Source of the DNA: Serratia sp. M24T3
Lineage (GTDB): Bacteria > Pseudomonadota > Gammaproteobacteria > Enterobacterales > Enterobacteriaceae
DNA length: 63,011 bases
Assembly: GCF_000257645.1 (NCBI RefSeq)
Contig: NZ_AJHJ01000027.1
Location: 1-63,011 of the forward strand
Reading direction: 5' to 3'
Position 1 is the stretch's first letter, and each line of letters opens with the position of its first letter. Shown one piece after another: positions 26,760 through 35,352 of this stretch. Made by a program: the position numbers and the translations under genes. The notes beneath the pieces are model-generated. The model saw only the letters and a program-made list of their open reading frames with translations, searched no databases and was not told the DNA's origin.

Positions 26760-27500
26760 ATGACCAGCTGGAATGGCCTGAATACGGCTTACTTTACTGA
26801 GGATAAGGACGACCACATTTACAACGCATTGGTAAAATCGATCGTTGAACATAAACTTTTACCAGGCAACAAACTGCCTGAAGAAGCGTTGGCTGAAGCG
26901 TTTTCCGTGAGTCGTACCGGGATCCGTCGCGTGCTACAACGCCTTGCCGCAGTGCAGCTGGTGACACTTTTGCCCAAACGTGGTGCGCACGTCACGGTTC
27001 CTGATGCAGAAGAATCACGCAGCGTCTTTACTACACGCAAGATTTTAGAGTGCGCCAACATGAGCGAAGTTGTGGCGCACTGCCAGTCAACACATCTGGC
27101 GGCCATGAAGAAGATCGTGAGTGAAGAGAAGAAAGCCCACGAAGATCGCGACGGTACAGCGGCGATCCGCCTTTCGGCCGCTTTTCATGTGCAGTTACAG
27201 GCGATTTCGGGCAATAAAGTGTTAACCGAGACTGTTTCCCAGCTGACGTTGCGATCCTCGCTGGCGATCGCCGCCTGGGGCGCTCCGTGGCAGCAGGGAT
27301 GTCGTTGCCACGATCACGACGATCTTTTAGATCTGCTTAAAAAACGTGATGCTCCGGCGCTCGCGGATAAAATGGCCCGCCATTTTGACAATATCGTTGC
27401 CAGCCTGCGTTTTGAAAACAACGAAGGCCCGACACCCGACTTTACGCAGATGTTTTCCAGCATTGCGATGCCGCAGACCCACGATAAGGAAGCGCAGTAA
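26760..27500 (+). CDS. hpxS: GntR-family regulator of allantoin use (HpxS-like)
   Basis: This 246-aa FadR-type GntR regulator has an N-terminal winged HTH (about residues 15-80, with LPEEALAEAFSVSRTGIRRVLQRLA and LVTLLPKRGAHV) and a C-terminal all-helical FCD ligand domain. It is the first gene of a racemase-allantoinase unit, as in the hpxSAB group of Klebsiella. The ATG at 26760 has CGGAG nine bases upstream; a GTG at 26754 is also in frame. The stop overlaps the next start (TAATG). It likely binds the GTATAC sites upstream and responds to a purine catabolite (inference). Confidence 0.82.
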   Translation: MTSWNGLNTAYFTEDKDDHIYNALVKSIVEHKLLPGNKLPEEALAEAFSVSRTGIRRVLQRLAAVQLVTLLPKRGAHVTVPDAEESRSVFTTRKILECANMSEVVAHCQSTHLAAMKKIVSEEKKAHEDRDGTAAIRLSAAFHVQLQAISGNKVLTETVSQLTLRSSLAIAAWGAPWQQGCRCHDHDDLLDLLKKRDAPALADKMARHFDNIVASLRFENNEGPTPDFTQMFSSIAMPQTHDKEAQ

Positions 27501-28255
27501 TGGCCGAATCCTCCCCCCGTTCGCTGTGTATACAATTAATCAATCCCAATACCAGTATGGGTATGACCGAAGTGATGGCTGCAACCGCGCGTCAGGTTGC
27601 TGCGCCGGGAACTGAAATCCTCGCTGTATGCCCAGAAGAGGGCGCGCCCTCGATTGAGGGGCATTTTGATGAGGCAATTGCAGCGATTGGCGTTTTACAG
27701 CAGGTAAAGGCAGGACGCGAAGCGGGCGTTGACGGGCACATCATTGCCTGTTTTGGCGATCCTGGATTGCTCGCCGCGCGTGAAATTGCCCGAGCACCGG
27801 TGGTGGGCATTGCCGAAGCTGCGATGCACATGGCGACACTCGTGGCGACGCGTTTTTCTGTGGTTACAACTTTGCCACGCACTCTGGTGATTGCCCGTCA
27901 TCTTTTGCATCAATACGGTTTTGAGCGTCACTGTGCAGCCCTTCATGCGATTGATCTTCCAGTATTATCTTTGGATGATGGCAGCGGAATCGCACAGCAG
28001 AAAGTCCGTGAACAATGTATTAAAGCTAAACAACATGACGGCAGCGGAGCAATTGTTCTTGGCTGCGGTGGCATGGCCGATTTGGCGCAAGAGCTGACCC
28101 TGGAACTGGGTATTCCGGTGATCGACGGCGTGAGTGCCGCGGTGCGCCTGATTGAATCCCTGCATGCTCTGCGTCTGACCACCAGTAAATTTGGTGACCT
28201 CGATTATCCGATTTCCAAACCCCTTTCCGGGCGCTTTAAAGATCTGAATAACTGA
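27500..28255 (+). CDS. hpxA: Allantoin racemase (Asp/Glu/hydantoin racemase family)
   Basis: This 251-aa protein has the two catalytic cysteines of the Asp/Glu/hydantoin racemase family: C84 in ACFGDPGL and C189 in VLGCGGMADL. It also has the family start LINPNTSMGMT. It interconverts R- and S-allantoin so that the stereospecific allantoinase can use both. Its start overlaps the stop of the regulator, and the allantoinase gene follows after 59 nt. Confidence 0.88.
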   Translation: MAESSPRSLCIQLINPNTSMGMTEVMAATARQVAAPGTEILAVCPEEGAPSIEGHFDEAIAAIGVLQQVKAGREAGVDGHIIACFGDPGLLAAREIARAPVVGIAEAAMHMATLVATRFSVVTTLPRTLVIARHLLHQYGFERHCAALHAIDLPVLSLDDGSGIAQQKVREQCIKAKQHDGSGAIVLGCGGMADLAQELTLELGIPVIDGVSAAVRLIESLHALRLTTSKFGDLDYPISKPLSGRFKDLNN

Positions 28256-28314
28256 TTGGCAGGCCCTATAAAGCCATTTAAGACCCTAATAACTGGCAAC
28301 AAGCAGAGAATCTT

Positions 28315-29256
28315 ATGTCTGATATTGATTACAGTTTCATCCAGGATTACCCGCGCGATTTGATTGGCTATGCTGGCCGTCCTCCTCACGCTCAATGGCC
28401 GAACGATGCGCGCATTGCCGTGCAGTTTGTGCTTAATTATGAAGAGGGTGGCGAAAATAATGTTCTGCACGGCGATGCCGGTTCCGAGCAGTTTCTTTCC
28501 GATATTATTGGTGCCGCGAGTTTCCCGGACCGCCATATGTCGATGGATTCTTTGTATGAATACGGTTCTCGTGCTGGTTTCTGGCGTATCCATCAAGAGT
28601 TTCAAAAACGAGGTCTGCCGTTAACGGTGTTTGGCGTGGCGATGGCGCTGGCGCGTAATCCTGAAGTGGTAGAAGCGATTAAGCAGGCGGATTACGACGT
28701 AGTGAGCCACGGCTGGCGCTGGATTCACTATCAAGATATGAGCGAGCAGCAAGAAGTCGAGCATATGCAGAAAGCCGTGGCAATTCTGGGCGATCTGTTT
28801 GGCAAAAAACCGCTGGGCTGGTACACCGGTCGCGATAGTCCAAACACTCGCAAGCTGGTGGCCGAGCACGGTAGTTTTCAGTATGACAGCGATTATTATG
28901 GCGATGATCTGCCGTTCTGGACGCCGGTAAAGCTGGATTCCGGCGAAATCCGCCAGCACCTTGTTATCCCTTATACTCTTGAAACCAACGACATGCGCTT
29001 CGCCTCGCCGCAGGGTTTCAATACCGGTGAGCAGTTTTATACTTATCTGAAAGACAGTTTTGACGTGCTTTACGCCGAAGGGGAAACCTCGCCAAAAATG
29101 ATGTCAATCGGCATGCATTGCCGCATTTTGGGCCGACCGGGGCGTTTTCGCGCCTTGCAGCGTTTCCTGGATTACGTTGAATCACATGACCGCGTGTGGG
29201 TCTGTAAACGTCAGGAAATCGCCGATCACTGGGTTAAGCATCATCCGGCGAAGTAA
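28315..29256 (+). CDS. hpxB: Allantoinase, PuuE type
   Basis: This 313-aa member of the polysaccharide-deacetylase/PuuE group opens with YPRDLIGYAGRPPHAQWPNDARIAVQ (in parts), characteristic of PuuE allantoinases. It also has SHGWRWIHYQDM and GWYTGRDSPNTR. It hydrolyses allantoin to allantoate without the binuclear metal site of the amidohydrolase-type enzyme. In Klebsiella this is HpxB. Allantoate is then a substrate for HpxK, encoded at 44184. Confidence 0.9.
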   Translation: MSDIDYSFIQDYPRDLIGYAGRPPHAQWPNDARIAVQFVLNYEEGGENNVLHGDAGSEQFLSDIIGAASFPDRHMSMDSLYEYGSRAGFWRIHQEFQKRGLPLTVFGVAMALARNPEVVEAIKQADYDVVSHGWRWIHYQDMSEQQEVEHMQKAVAILGDLFGKKPLGWYTGRDSPNTRKLVAEHGSFQYDSDYYGDDLPFWTPVKLDSGEIRQHLVIPYTLETNDMRFASPQGFNTGEQFYTYLKDSFDVLYAEGETSPKMMSIGMHCRILGRPGRFRALQRFLDYVESHDRVWVCKRQEIADHWVKHHPAK

Positions 29257-29429
29257 ATCATCCCGATCCTCCAAAGCTAAACACGCTCTGCTTATTTTTA
29301 TAGCCTTTTCAATGAAGGACTGAATAGGCAGAGCCGTCGGCCTCGCTTTTGCCTTTCGATTTAATACTAGATTTAACCCGAATTGCCTGTAATCTAACGA
29401 ACTCATGTACTAGTTATGGAGATCGTTAA

Positions 29430-29726
29430 GTGGAGTTTTCGTCAATTCAGGATGTCAGAAATCAGATCGACCAACTTGATAATGAACTGGTCAGACTGAT
29501 CGCCCAGCGCGGAAAATGTGTCAAGGCCTCTGCGGCGTTTAAAACCGACCACACTGACGTGCGCGCGCCCGATCGCGTTCAGCAGGTGCTCGATAAAGTG
29601 TGTATCAAAGCCGCCGATGAAGGATTGCCCGAAGAAATTATTGAGAAAGTTTACCGCACAATGATCGGCGCATTTATTGATTATGAGCTCGAACAGCATC
29701 AGAAGCTGAGGCGAGAGCAAGCCTGA
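29430..29726 (+). CDS. PchB/AroQ-type chorismate mutase-like protein
   Basis: This 98-aa all-helical protein has R10 and the VRNQIDQLDNELVRLIAQR start, then VKASAAFK, APDRVQQVL and EGLPEEIIEKVYRTMIGAFI. These blocks resemble PchB (isochorismate-pyruvate lyase) more than the AroQ domain of PheA. It could convert chorismate to prephenate or isochorismate to salicylate; the sequence does not decide. The GTG start has GGAG 8 nt upstream. It stands alone, with no isochorismate synthase gene nearby. Confidence 0.75.
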   Translation: MEFSSIQDVRNQIDQLDNELVRLIAQRGKCVKASAAFKTDHTDVRAPDRVQQVLDKVCIKAADEGLPEEIIEKVYRTMIGAFIDYELEQHQKLRREQA

Positions 29727-29730
29727 TGCT

Positions 29731-29766
29731 TTGCAGGCCGAGTCTTTATAAGCTCTCGGCCTGCAA
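29731..29766. terminator. Bidirectional hairpin between chorismate mutase and celB
   Basis: A 12-bp inverted repeat (TTGCAGGCCGAG / CTCGGCCTGCAA) with a 12-nt loop lies between convergent genes. There is no long T-run on either strand, so termination is likely but not certain. Confidence 0.6.
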
Positions 29767-29771
29767 TCAGT

Positions 29772-31136
29772 TTACCCTACCGTGACTTTGCCATTCACTT
29801 CGGCCTGAGCCGCCTGAGTGGAAATGTGCTGCTGCTCTTCGCGATATTTCTGTTTGTCCCATACGCGGAAGAACGGGTAGTAAATTACCATCGAGATAGC
29901 CAAATTCACCACCTGAATAACCGTGCCGGAAATATGCCCGCCGGTTGCCAGATAGCCGCTGATGAAAATCGGTGTAGTAAACGGTAAAGCAATGCCCACT
30001 GGCGGCGTGACCAGGCCGGTCGCCATCGCGGTGTAGGTGACGATTACCAGCACCACCGGCGTAAGGATAAACGGCAGGAAGAAATACGGGTTCATTACCA
30101 GCGGAATACCAAACACCATCGGTTCACTGATATTAAACAGGCAGCCCGGTGCAGCGATGCGCCCCAGCTGTTTCATCTGCGCACTGCGACTGCGGATCAG
30201 CATAAAGATCACTAATCCCAACAGTGCCCCGGTTCCTCCCGGCGCTATCCATAAATCATAAAATTGCTGGGTAATAATGTGCGGAATCGGCTGGTTATTT
30301 TGAAACGCAGTCAGGTTCTCGGACATATTCGACAGCCAAATCGGCTGGATAAATACCAGCACGATGGCATCGCCGTGCAACCCCAGCGTCCATAGCAGCC
30401 CGATGAGAACTACCGAGAAAATCATGCCCGGCAGAGTGCCGCCAATGTGATGCATCGGAATGCCGATAATCGTGGCGATCATGGTATTAATATCGCCGAA
30501 CGGCGTGGCCTCGACAATCAGCCTCAGCGCCAGCACTACCGCTAATACGCAAAAGCCCGGCACCAGACTGAGAAACGATTTTGCCACCGCAGGCGGAACA
30601 CCCTCGGGCATAGTGATCACCAGGTCACGATTGTGTACAAAACGGTAGATCTCGGTGGAAAGCAGCGCAATGAGAATTGCCACAAACAGGCCCTGACTGC
30701 CGATAAAATTCATGGGCAGAACGCCTTTCACCATCATCGCTTCTGCGCCAACCACTGGAGCAAATAAAGTATGCTGTGGAATGGTCAGCAGAAAGGCCAC
30801 CAGGGATACAGCGCCCGTACTTAATGGGTCCAGCCCGCGATACTTTTCTGCCAGCCGATAGGCAATACCGAAGCTGGAGATAATTGCCATAATATCGTAG
30901 GTGGCTTTAACAGGATAAAGCAGCTTATCGCGCCATGCTGCCCCGAATAAATCCCCCATGAAATTGGCATAGCTAGGGAAGGGGAGATAGGCAAAAATAA
31001 GAAAGAACGATCCAATCAGCATAAACGGCATGTTAAGAATAATACCATCGCGAACGGATAATATATGTTTCTGCCCGGCTATTTTTAATGCAGCCGGTAA
31101 TACGTAACGCTCTATTAGTGTATTTATATTAGCCAT
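29772..31136 (-). CDS. celB: PTS system cellobiose-type transporter, EIIC
   Basis: This 454-aa integral membrane permease of the lactose/cellobiose (Lac) PTS family has about ten membrane segments. The typical stretches are LSVRDGIILNMPFMLIGSFFLI, GTGALLGLVIF and LFNISEPMVFGIPLVMNP (substrate-binding Glu). It transports and phosphorylates beta-glucosides such as cellobiose or diacetylchitobiose, using phosphate from IIA and IIB. It is last in the operon, 143 nt after the glycosidase gene. Confidence 0.88.
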   Translation of the reverse strand: MANINTLIERYVLPAALKIAGQKHILSVRDGIILNMPFMLIGSFFLIFAYLPFPSYANFMGDLFGAAWRDKLLYPVKATYDIMAIISSFGIAYRLAEKYRGLDPLSTGAVSLVAFLLTIPQHTLFAPVVGAEAMMVKGVLPMNFIGSQGLFVAILIALLSTEIYRFVHNRDLVITMPEGVPPAVAKSFLSLVPGFCVLAVVLALRLIVEATPFGDINTMIATIIGIPMHHIGGTLPGMIFSVVLIGLLWTLGLHGDAIVLVFIQPIWLSNMSENLTAFQNNQPIPHIITQQFYDLWIAPGGTGALLGLVIFMLIRSRSAQMKQLGRIAAPGCLFNISEPMVFGIPLVMNPYFFLPFILTPVVLVIVTYTAMATGLVTPPVGIALPFTTPIFISGYLATGGHISGTVIQVVNLAISMVIYYPFFRVWDKQKYREEQQHISTQAAQAEVNGKVTVG

Positions 31137-31279
31137 AGTCCCCCCTTTCTTTTATCTTTATATTTCAATCCGCAGATTGGTAGGTTTCTTGTCTTCAACT
31201 CAGCTAATGAGTAGAGTCAGCCGTTGAGTAGCCATGGAGTTACCGCCTTTCTGCGAATCGAAATATTTTGGTAAAAGTA

Positions 31280-32581
31280 TTAATTAAACTGCGGTAAGTA
31301 ACGACGATTAAGTGTGAGTACTTCTTCAAGCATTTCTTCTGCAATATTGGCATTGCCAATTAATGGATTAGTAACCAGTGCCAATATTGCACTTTTCCTG
31401 CAGCCTTTTACGGCGGCTTCAATAGTCAGGCGTTCAAAATCCTTTATCTGCTGAGTTAGTCCATTCATAGCCAACGGCAGAGGACCAAATGACAAAGGGT
31501 GAGCGCCCTGTGCATCAATAACACAGTTAGTTTCAACAACCGCATCAAAAGGAAGTCCTGCAATTGCCCCCTTATTTTGCGTATTGACCACTAACACTTT
31601 ACCGGAATTACCGTGAATGGCGCGGATCAGTTCGACGGCTACTTCGGAATAAAAAGCCCCACCGCGAAAATTAAGCTGTTCGGGTTTTTCAGCCAAATTG
31701 GGATCGGCATATAGTTTAAACAGCTCGGCTTCCACCTTCATCACCTGCTCGGCGCGAGTGCCGCGCTCGGCTGCCACTGTAAACTCCTCGGCCAGCATCG
31801 CCTCGGTCTGATAAAAATAGCGATGATATGGGCAAGGGATTGCGCCCAGCGCGCGCAGGAAAGCCGGTGGCCAGGGAGTATCTTTAATGTTGTTCATAGT
31901 TAGCGTTTCACCGTTGCACAGTCGCTCAATCACCGACTCGGTGACATCTTCTCCGCGCAAAGTCACCTGATGCACCCACACCATATGGTTGAGTCCGGCA
32001 AAACGTAGCTCGACATCTTCATAAGCCGCCTTGAGCATATTGGCGACCATGTGATGCATGTTCACTGGCACGTTACAAAGCCCGATGATTTTAGCCTTGC
32101 TATGGCGGCTAACGGCTTCGGTAACAATGCCCGCAGGGTTGGTAAAGTTTATAATCCAGGCATTTGGCGCAAACTTTTCCACCGCGTCGGCGATATCCAG
32201 CATCACCGGTATAGTGCGCAGCGCCTTGGCAAAGCCGCCGACGCCGGTGGTTTCCTGACCCAACATGTTGAATTTAAGACCTAGCCGTTCATCCGCTGCG
32301 CGGGCGGCGAGCTGTCCGACGCGCAGTTGAGTCAAAACAAAGCTGGCACCGCTTATCGCCTCCTCCAGTGAAAAATGCACTGTAACTTTGACTTGCTCAA
32401 GCCCGTTGCGAGTAAACATTCGCCGTGTCAGGTCGGCAATAATTTGCACCTTTTCTCGTCCGGCTTCTACGTCAACCAGTGCGAGTTCGCTTAAGCCGAT
32501 TTCACCGTGATGCTGAATAAGTCCATCGACAAGTTCGGGCGTATAGCTGCTGCCACCGCCGATAACGGTTATCTTGGTCAT
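31280..32581 (-). CDS. celF: 6-phospho-beta-glucosidase, GH4 family
   Basis: This 433-aa NAD- and metal-dependent glycosidase has a Rossmann start ITVIGGGSSYTPELVDGL, the metal-binding Cys in GLCNVPVNMH, and the NAD-contacting INFTNPAGIVTEA. It cleaves the 6-phosphorylated disaccharide delivered by the PTS. The start at 32581 gives MTKITVIGG; the longer frame reaches into the IIA gene. It follows IIA by 1 nt and is co-transcribed. Confidence 0.9.
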   Translation of the reverse strand: MTKITVIGGGSSYTPELVDGLIQHHGEIGLSELALVDVEAGREKVQIIADLTRRMFTRNGLEQVKVTVHFSLEEAISGASFVLTQLRVGQLAARAADERLGLKFNMLGQETTGVGGFAKALRTIPVMLDIADAVEKFAPNAWIINFTNPAGIVTEAVSRHSKAKIIGLCNVPVNMHHMVANMLKAAYEDVELRFAGLNHMVWVHQVTLRGEDVTESVIERLCNGETLTMNNIKDTPWPPAFLRALGAIPCPYHRYFYQTEAMLAEEFTVAAERGTRAEQVMKVEAELFKLYADPNLAEKPEQLNFRGGAFYSEVAVELIRAIHGNSGKVLVVNTQNKGAIAGLPFDAVVETNCVIDAQGAHPLSFGPLPLAMNGLTQQIKDFERLTIEAAVKGCRKSAILALVTNPLIGNANIAEEMLEEVLTLNRRYLPQFN

Positions 32582-32582
32582 C

Positions 32583-32927
32583 TCAATTTCCTTGTGGGTT
32601 ACGGCGATACAGTTCAATCATATCGCTGGCGAGTTCCTGAATAAGCATGGCGTTCATCAAGTGATCCTGCGCATGAACCAGAATCAGACTCACGGGGATT
32701 TTCCCTGTTCCTTCATCCAGACCAATTAATTCAGTTTGTATTTTGTGCGCAGCAGATATAAATAATTTGGCCTCGTCTACCAGAATCAGTGCATTACTAA
32801 TTTTACCTCCTCTAGCCTCGCGCAGGGCACTCAATAATGCGCTGCGCGCGCTACCTGCCTGCACTAATAATTCCATCAGCTTATTTTCTAAATCTGCGCT
32901 TTCTAATATTGAATTTTCCAGCGTCAC
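32583..32927 (-). CDS. celC: PTS system cellobiose-type EIIA
   Basis: This 114-aa, all-helical IIA of the lactose/cellobiose family has the phosphorylation region SLILVHAQDHLMNAML. H85 is the likely phospho-histidine and H89 the second histidine. It relays phosphate from HPr to the IIB protein. The gene is followed immediately by the glycosidase and preceded by IIB. Confidence 0.9.
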   Translation of the reverse strand: MTLENSILESADLENKLMELLVQAGSARSALLSALREARGGKISNALILVDEAKLFISAAHKIQTELIGLDEGTGKIPVSLILVHAQDHLMNAMLIQELASDMIELYRRNPQGN

Positions 32928-33002
32928 AACAGCTCCTTGAACAGTGGCGTCATTATCTTTTGGCTGAAAATAGGTAAGTTTTATTATCTAATTAATCAGA
33001 GG

Positions 33003-33308
33003 TCAGGAAATATGGCTCAAAGCTTGATCTAATACTTTATCGCCGCGCATGGTGCCGTAATCCATCATATTAATGACTTCAACCCGTTTGCCGTGAGTGG
33101 CGGCAATATCAGATAAGCGAGCGTGTTCATATTTAACCTGTGGGCCAAGTAAAACGATATCCGCCAAAGAAATAATTCTCTCGAATTCGGCAACCGGAAC
33201 CGCTTCAATGTCGATAGACAATTGACGCTTATTGGCCTCACTTTTCATTTTTTGCACCAGCATACTGGTAGACATACCGGCGGCGCAGCATAGGAAAATC
33301 TTTTGCAT
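33003..33308 (-). CDS. celA: PTS system cellobiose-type EIIB
   Basis: This 101-aa IIB protein starts with the P-loop-like active site IFLCCAAGMSTSMLV; C8 is the probable phosphocysteine. It is first gene of the operon (IIB, IIA, GH4, IIC). It passes phosphate from IIA to the incoming sugar at IIC. The RpiR-type regulator gene is transcribed divergently. Confidence 0.92.
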   Translation of the reverse strand: MQKIFLCCAAGMSTSMLVQKMKSEANKRQLSIDIEAVPVAEFERIISLADIVLLGPQVKYEHARLSDIAATHGKRVEVINMMDYGTMRGDKVLDQALSHIS

Positions 33309-33700
33309 AATTCATTTTCTCATTTGTAGGATTCAGTGGCCGTGGAAATATAAAACGCCAGGCGAGAGGTGAAGTAAATAGGCTAATTCATAGGTTTTAA
33401 TTATGACTTTGAATAAAAATCATATAAAACAGTTGGATAGGTTAAATATGTGAGTGAAATTTTTTTTCATGATTGTGATCTGCGATTTATTTTTGCGTAG
33501 GCAAGTTTAATGGTTCTATTAAATTATATATTTATCAATTGGTTGTGTTTTTATGATGTATCTAAAAGCAAATCGAAATAATAGTTAGATAATCCCTTTG
33601 AAAATTATTTTCATTTTGCTAGTCTGAGCTTAGAGAAGACGCTGTGCAAAAATTATGCGGATTATCAGGGTAGATGCAGCACGTCGTCACCAGCCGATGA
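33309..33700. promoter_or_regulatory. Divergent regulatory region, cel operon and RpiR regulator
   Basis: This 392-bp, A/T-rich region has no gene. It must contain promoters for both directions. A half CRP-like word (TTGTGATCTGCGATTTAT, near 33475) is visible, but its second arm is poor. I could not fix an operator for the RpiR protein. Confidence 0.4.
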
Positions 33701-34852
33701 ATGAACAAGGGCAACTTAGCAGTGGATATTGTTTATCAAATTCAATTCTTGCAGGGAACCTTCAGCCGGCAGGAAAAAAAGGTCGGCAAGGTTATTCTCG
33801 AAAACCCGGCTTTCGCCTCTGCTGCCACGTTGGAGCAATTGGCGGCGCGCGCAGGAGTGAGCACCGCGACGGTAGCGATTTTCGCTAAATCGTTGGGTTG
33901 TCAGGATATTAATGATTTTATGACTCACATGCGGGCACAGCATTCGCCGCCAGCGTCAAATACGCTGGTCTCGAAACCCGTGCCTGGCGGGACAGATATC
34001 GCTTTTGCTTCCGCGACTTCGCTAGGTAAATTGCCCGGTGTCAGTGCCGAGATGATGCGTCGGTTTGCTAAATCAATCGGCTACGAAGACATTGGCGATA
34101 TTATTTATCAGATACGCGCGCAGCAAAATCAGCTCAGCCAACAGGAAAGCAAGGTCGCACAGGCGATCCTCGACGATGTTGCTTTTGCCTCTTCGGCCAC
34201 CATTGAGCAGCTTGCCTCGCAGGCTGGAGTGAGTCCGGCGACCATTACCCGTTTCGCAAAATCTATGGGCTGCGACGATATTCGCGATCTGCGAATGAAA
34301 CTCGCGCAGGCCAGCGCGGTGGGTTCGCAATATATGGCGGCTCAGCCGGTAAAATCTGCCGCTTCAGGTTCTGAATCATGGCAGCAAAATATTAATCAAC
34401 GTCAACAGCAGGCAAATCGTCAACTGGCAGCTTTTGACGAACAGGCATTTTTACAGGCGGCAGCAACAATTTCAGCGGCAATTAAGGGAGTGTATATTTT
34501 CTCGGCCGAAAGCCGTTGTACGCTGTTTGCCAGTGAGTTGCAGAGTCGATTACTGCGCGCGGGTCATCCGGCTTATGCTTTTCATGATGCAGAATTGATG
34601 CGGCTGAGCGCGACTGTTCTGACGGCGCAGCAGGCGGTATTGATACTTTCGGTGGGCACTGAAAACCAGGGATTAGCCGAGATTGCGCGGCTTGCGGTCA
34701 GTTCCGGCGCACAGGTTATCGCCATCGTACCTGAGAATTCACCGGCAGCCGCGCGGGCCAGTACGTTGCTGGCCATCGAAGAAAGCCCGCAACAGGCTTT
34801 TGGCTCGTCAGGAATGTTAATGGCGATAGACCTGTTGCTGGAGAAGCTCTGA
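33701..34852 (+). CDS. RpiR-family regulator with three HTH units
   Basis: This 383-aa protein is longer than usual RpiR regulators (about 280 aa) because its DNA-binding part is repeated. Unit 1 (about 12-80) and unit 3 (about 136-203) are full HTH_6 domains; compare AFASAATLEQLAARAGVSTAT with AFASSATIEQLASQAGVSPAT (21-residue blocks, differing at few positions). Unit 2 (98-141) is shortened but keeps RRFAKSIGYEDIGD. In unit 1 the usual Arg of VSxATVxRFAK is Ile60. A SIS sugar-phosphate domain covers about 245-370. It diverges from the cel operon and is its likely regulator. A GTG at 33722 is an alternative start. Confidence 0.8.
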   Translation: MNKGNLAVDIVYQIQFLQGTFSRQEKKVGKVILENPAFASAATLEQLAARAGVSTATVAIFAKSLGCQDINDFMTHMRAQHSPPASNTLVSKPVPGGTDIAFASATSLGKLPGVSAEMMRRFAKSIGYEDIGDIIYQIRAQQNQLSQQESKVAQAILDDVAFASSATIEQLASQAGVSPATITRFAKSMGCDDIRDLRMKLAQASAVGSQYMAAQPVKSAASGSESWQQNINQRQQQANRQLAAFDEQAFLQAAATISAAIKGVYIFSAESRCTLFASELQSRLLRAGHPAYAFHDAELMRLSATVLTAQQAVLILSVGTENQGLAEIARLAVSSGAQVIAIVPENSPAAARASTLLAIEESPQQAFGSSGMLMAIDLLLEKL

Positions 34853-34874
34853 GTCGTTTGCTCCCACATTCCAG

Positions 34875-34899
34875 CCTTCCCCCGCAGGCGGAGGGAAGG
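34875..34899. terminator. GC-rich hairpin between rpiR-type gene and hpxZ
   Basis: CCTTCCCCCGC / GCGGAGGGAAGG pairs with one bulge between two convergent genes. It lacks a long T-run and is probably a shared terminator. Confidence 0.5.
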
Positions 34900-34936
34900 G
34901 GGTTTAAATCCCTGACTTTTATATAAAAATAGGAAT

Positions 34937-35320
34937 TTAGATCATCAGGCTCACGTGTGCGGCCACTATCCGCCAGCCGCTGGGCATTTTGATCCAAGTC
35001 TGCATCTGGCGGCCAGTTTTATCGCTGCCTTCGCGACGAAACTCGGTGCTGGCGATCGCCATATCGTCGCCATAAGTCGTGATCACCGTGTTTTGCAGGC
35101 TGCGATCCAGACCCTGCGCCGGACGTGAGGCGCGAAACTCACGGATCTGATCGATGCCATACAAGTTCTCACCGGCCCCAAAGCGAACAGTGCGTGGGTC
35201 ATGCCAAAAAAGTTCATCTAATACCACAGTATCGTTAGTGATAAGCGCCTGCTCGTAACGATAAAAAGCCGCATTCACTTCTGCCAGGATCGCCGGACGA
35301 TCGATATTTTCACTTTTCAT
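34937..35320 (-). CDS. hpxZ: Oxalurate catabolism protein HpxZ (AtzH/SnoaL-like)
   Basis: This small cystatin/NTF2-like protein (127 aa from the preferred start) has LFWHDPRTVRFGAGENLYGIDQIREFRASRP, the signature of HpxZ/AtzH (DUF3225). AtzH hydrolyses 1,3-dicarboxyurea in the cyanuric acid pathway; in hpx clusters the protein is linked to oxalurate use. An ATG 18 nt upstream (35338) is also in frame, but CGAG lies 7 nt before the one at 35320. It is the last gene of hpxWXYZ. Confidence 0.85.
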   Translation of the reverse strand: MKSENIDRPAILAEVNAAFYRYEQALITNDTVVLDELFWHDPRTVRFGAGENLYGIDQIREFRASRPAQGLDRSLQNTVITTYGDDMAIASTEFRREGSDKTGRQMQTWIKMPSGWRIVAAHVSLMI

Positions 35321-35352
35321 TTTTTTCTCGATGCTCATTTAAAAACACTTTA

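Noticed and set aside
27528-27533. Fourth GTATAC inside the racemase gene as an extra operator
   Set aside because: It is within conserved coding sequence (start of LINPNT region), and spacing to the others is irrelevant; kept only as a note.
33655-33888. 77-codon frame overlapping the start of the RpiR gene
   Set aside because: It is another frame of the HTH region, with no homology and a composition of shadow type.
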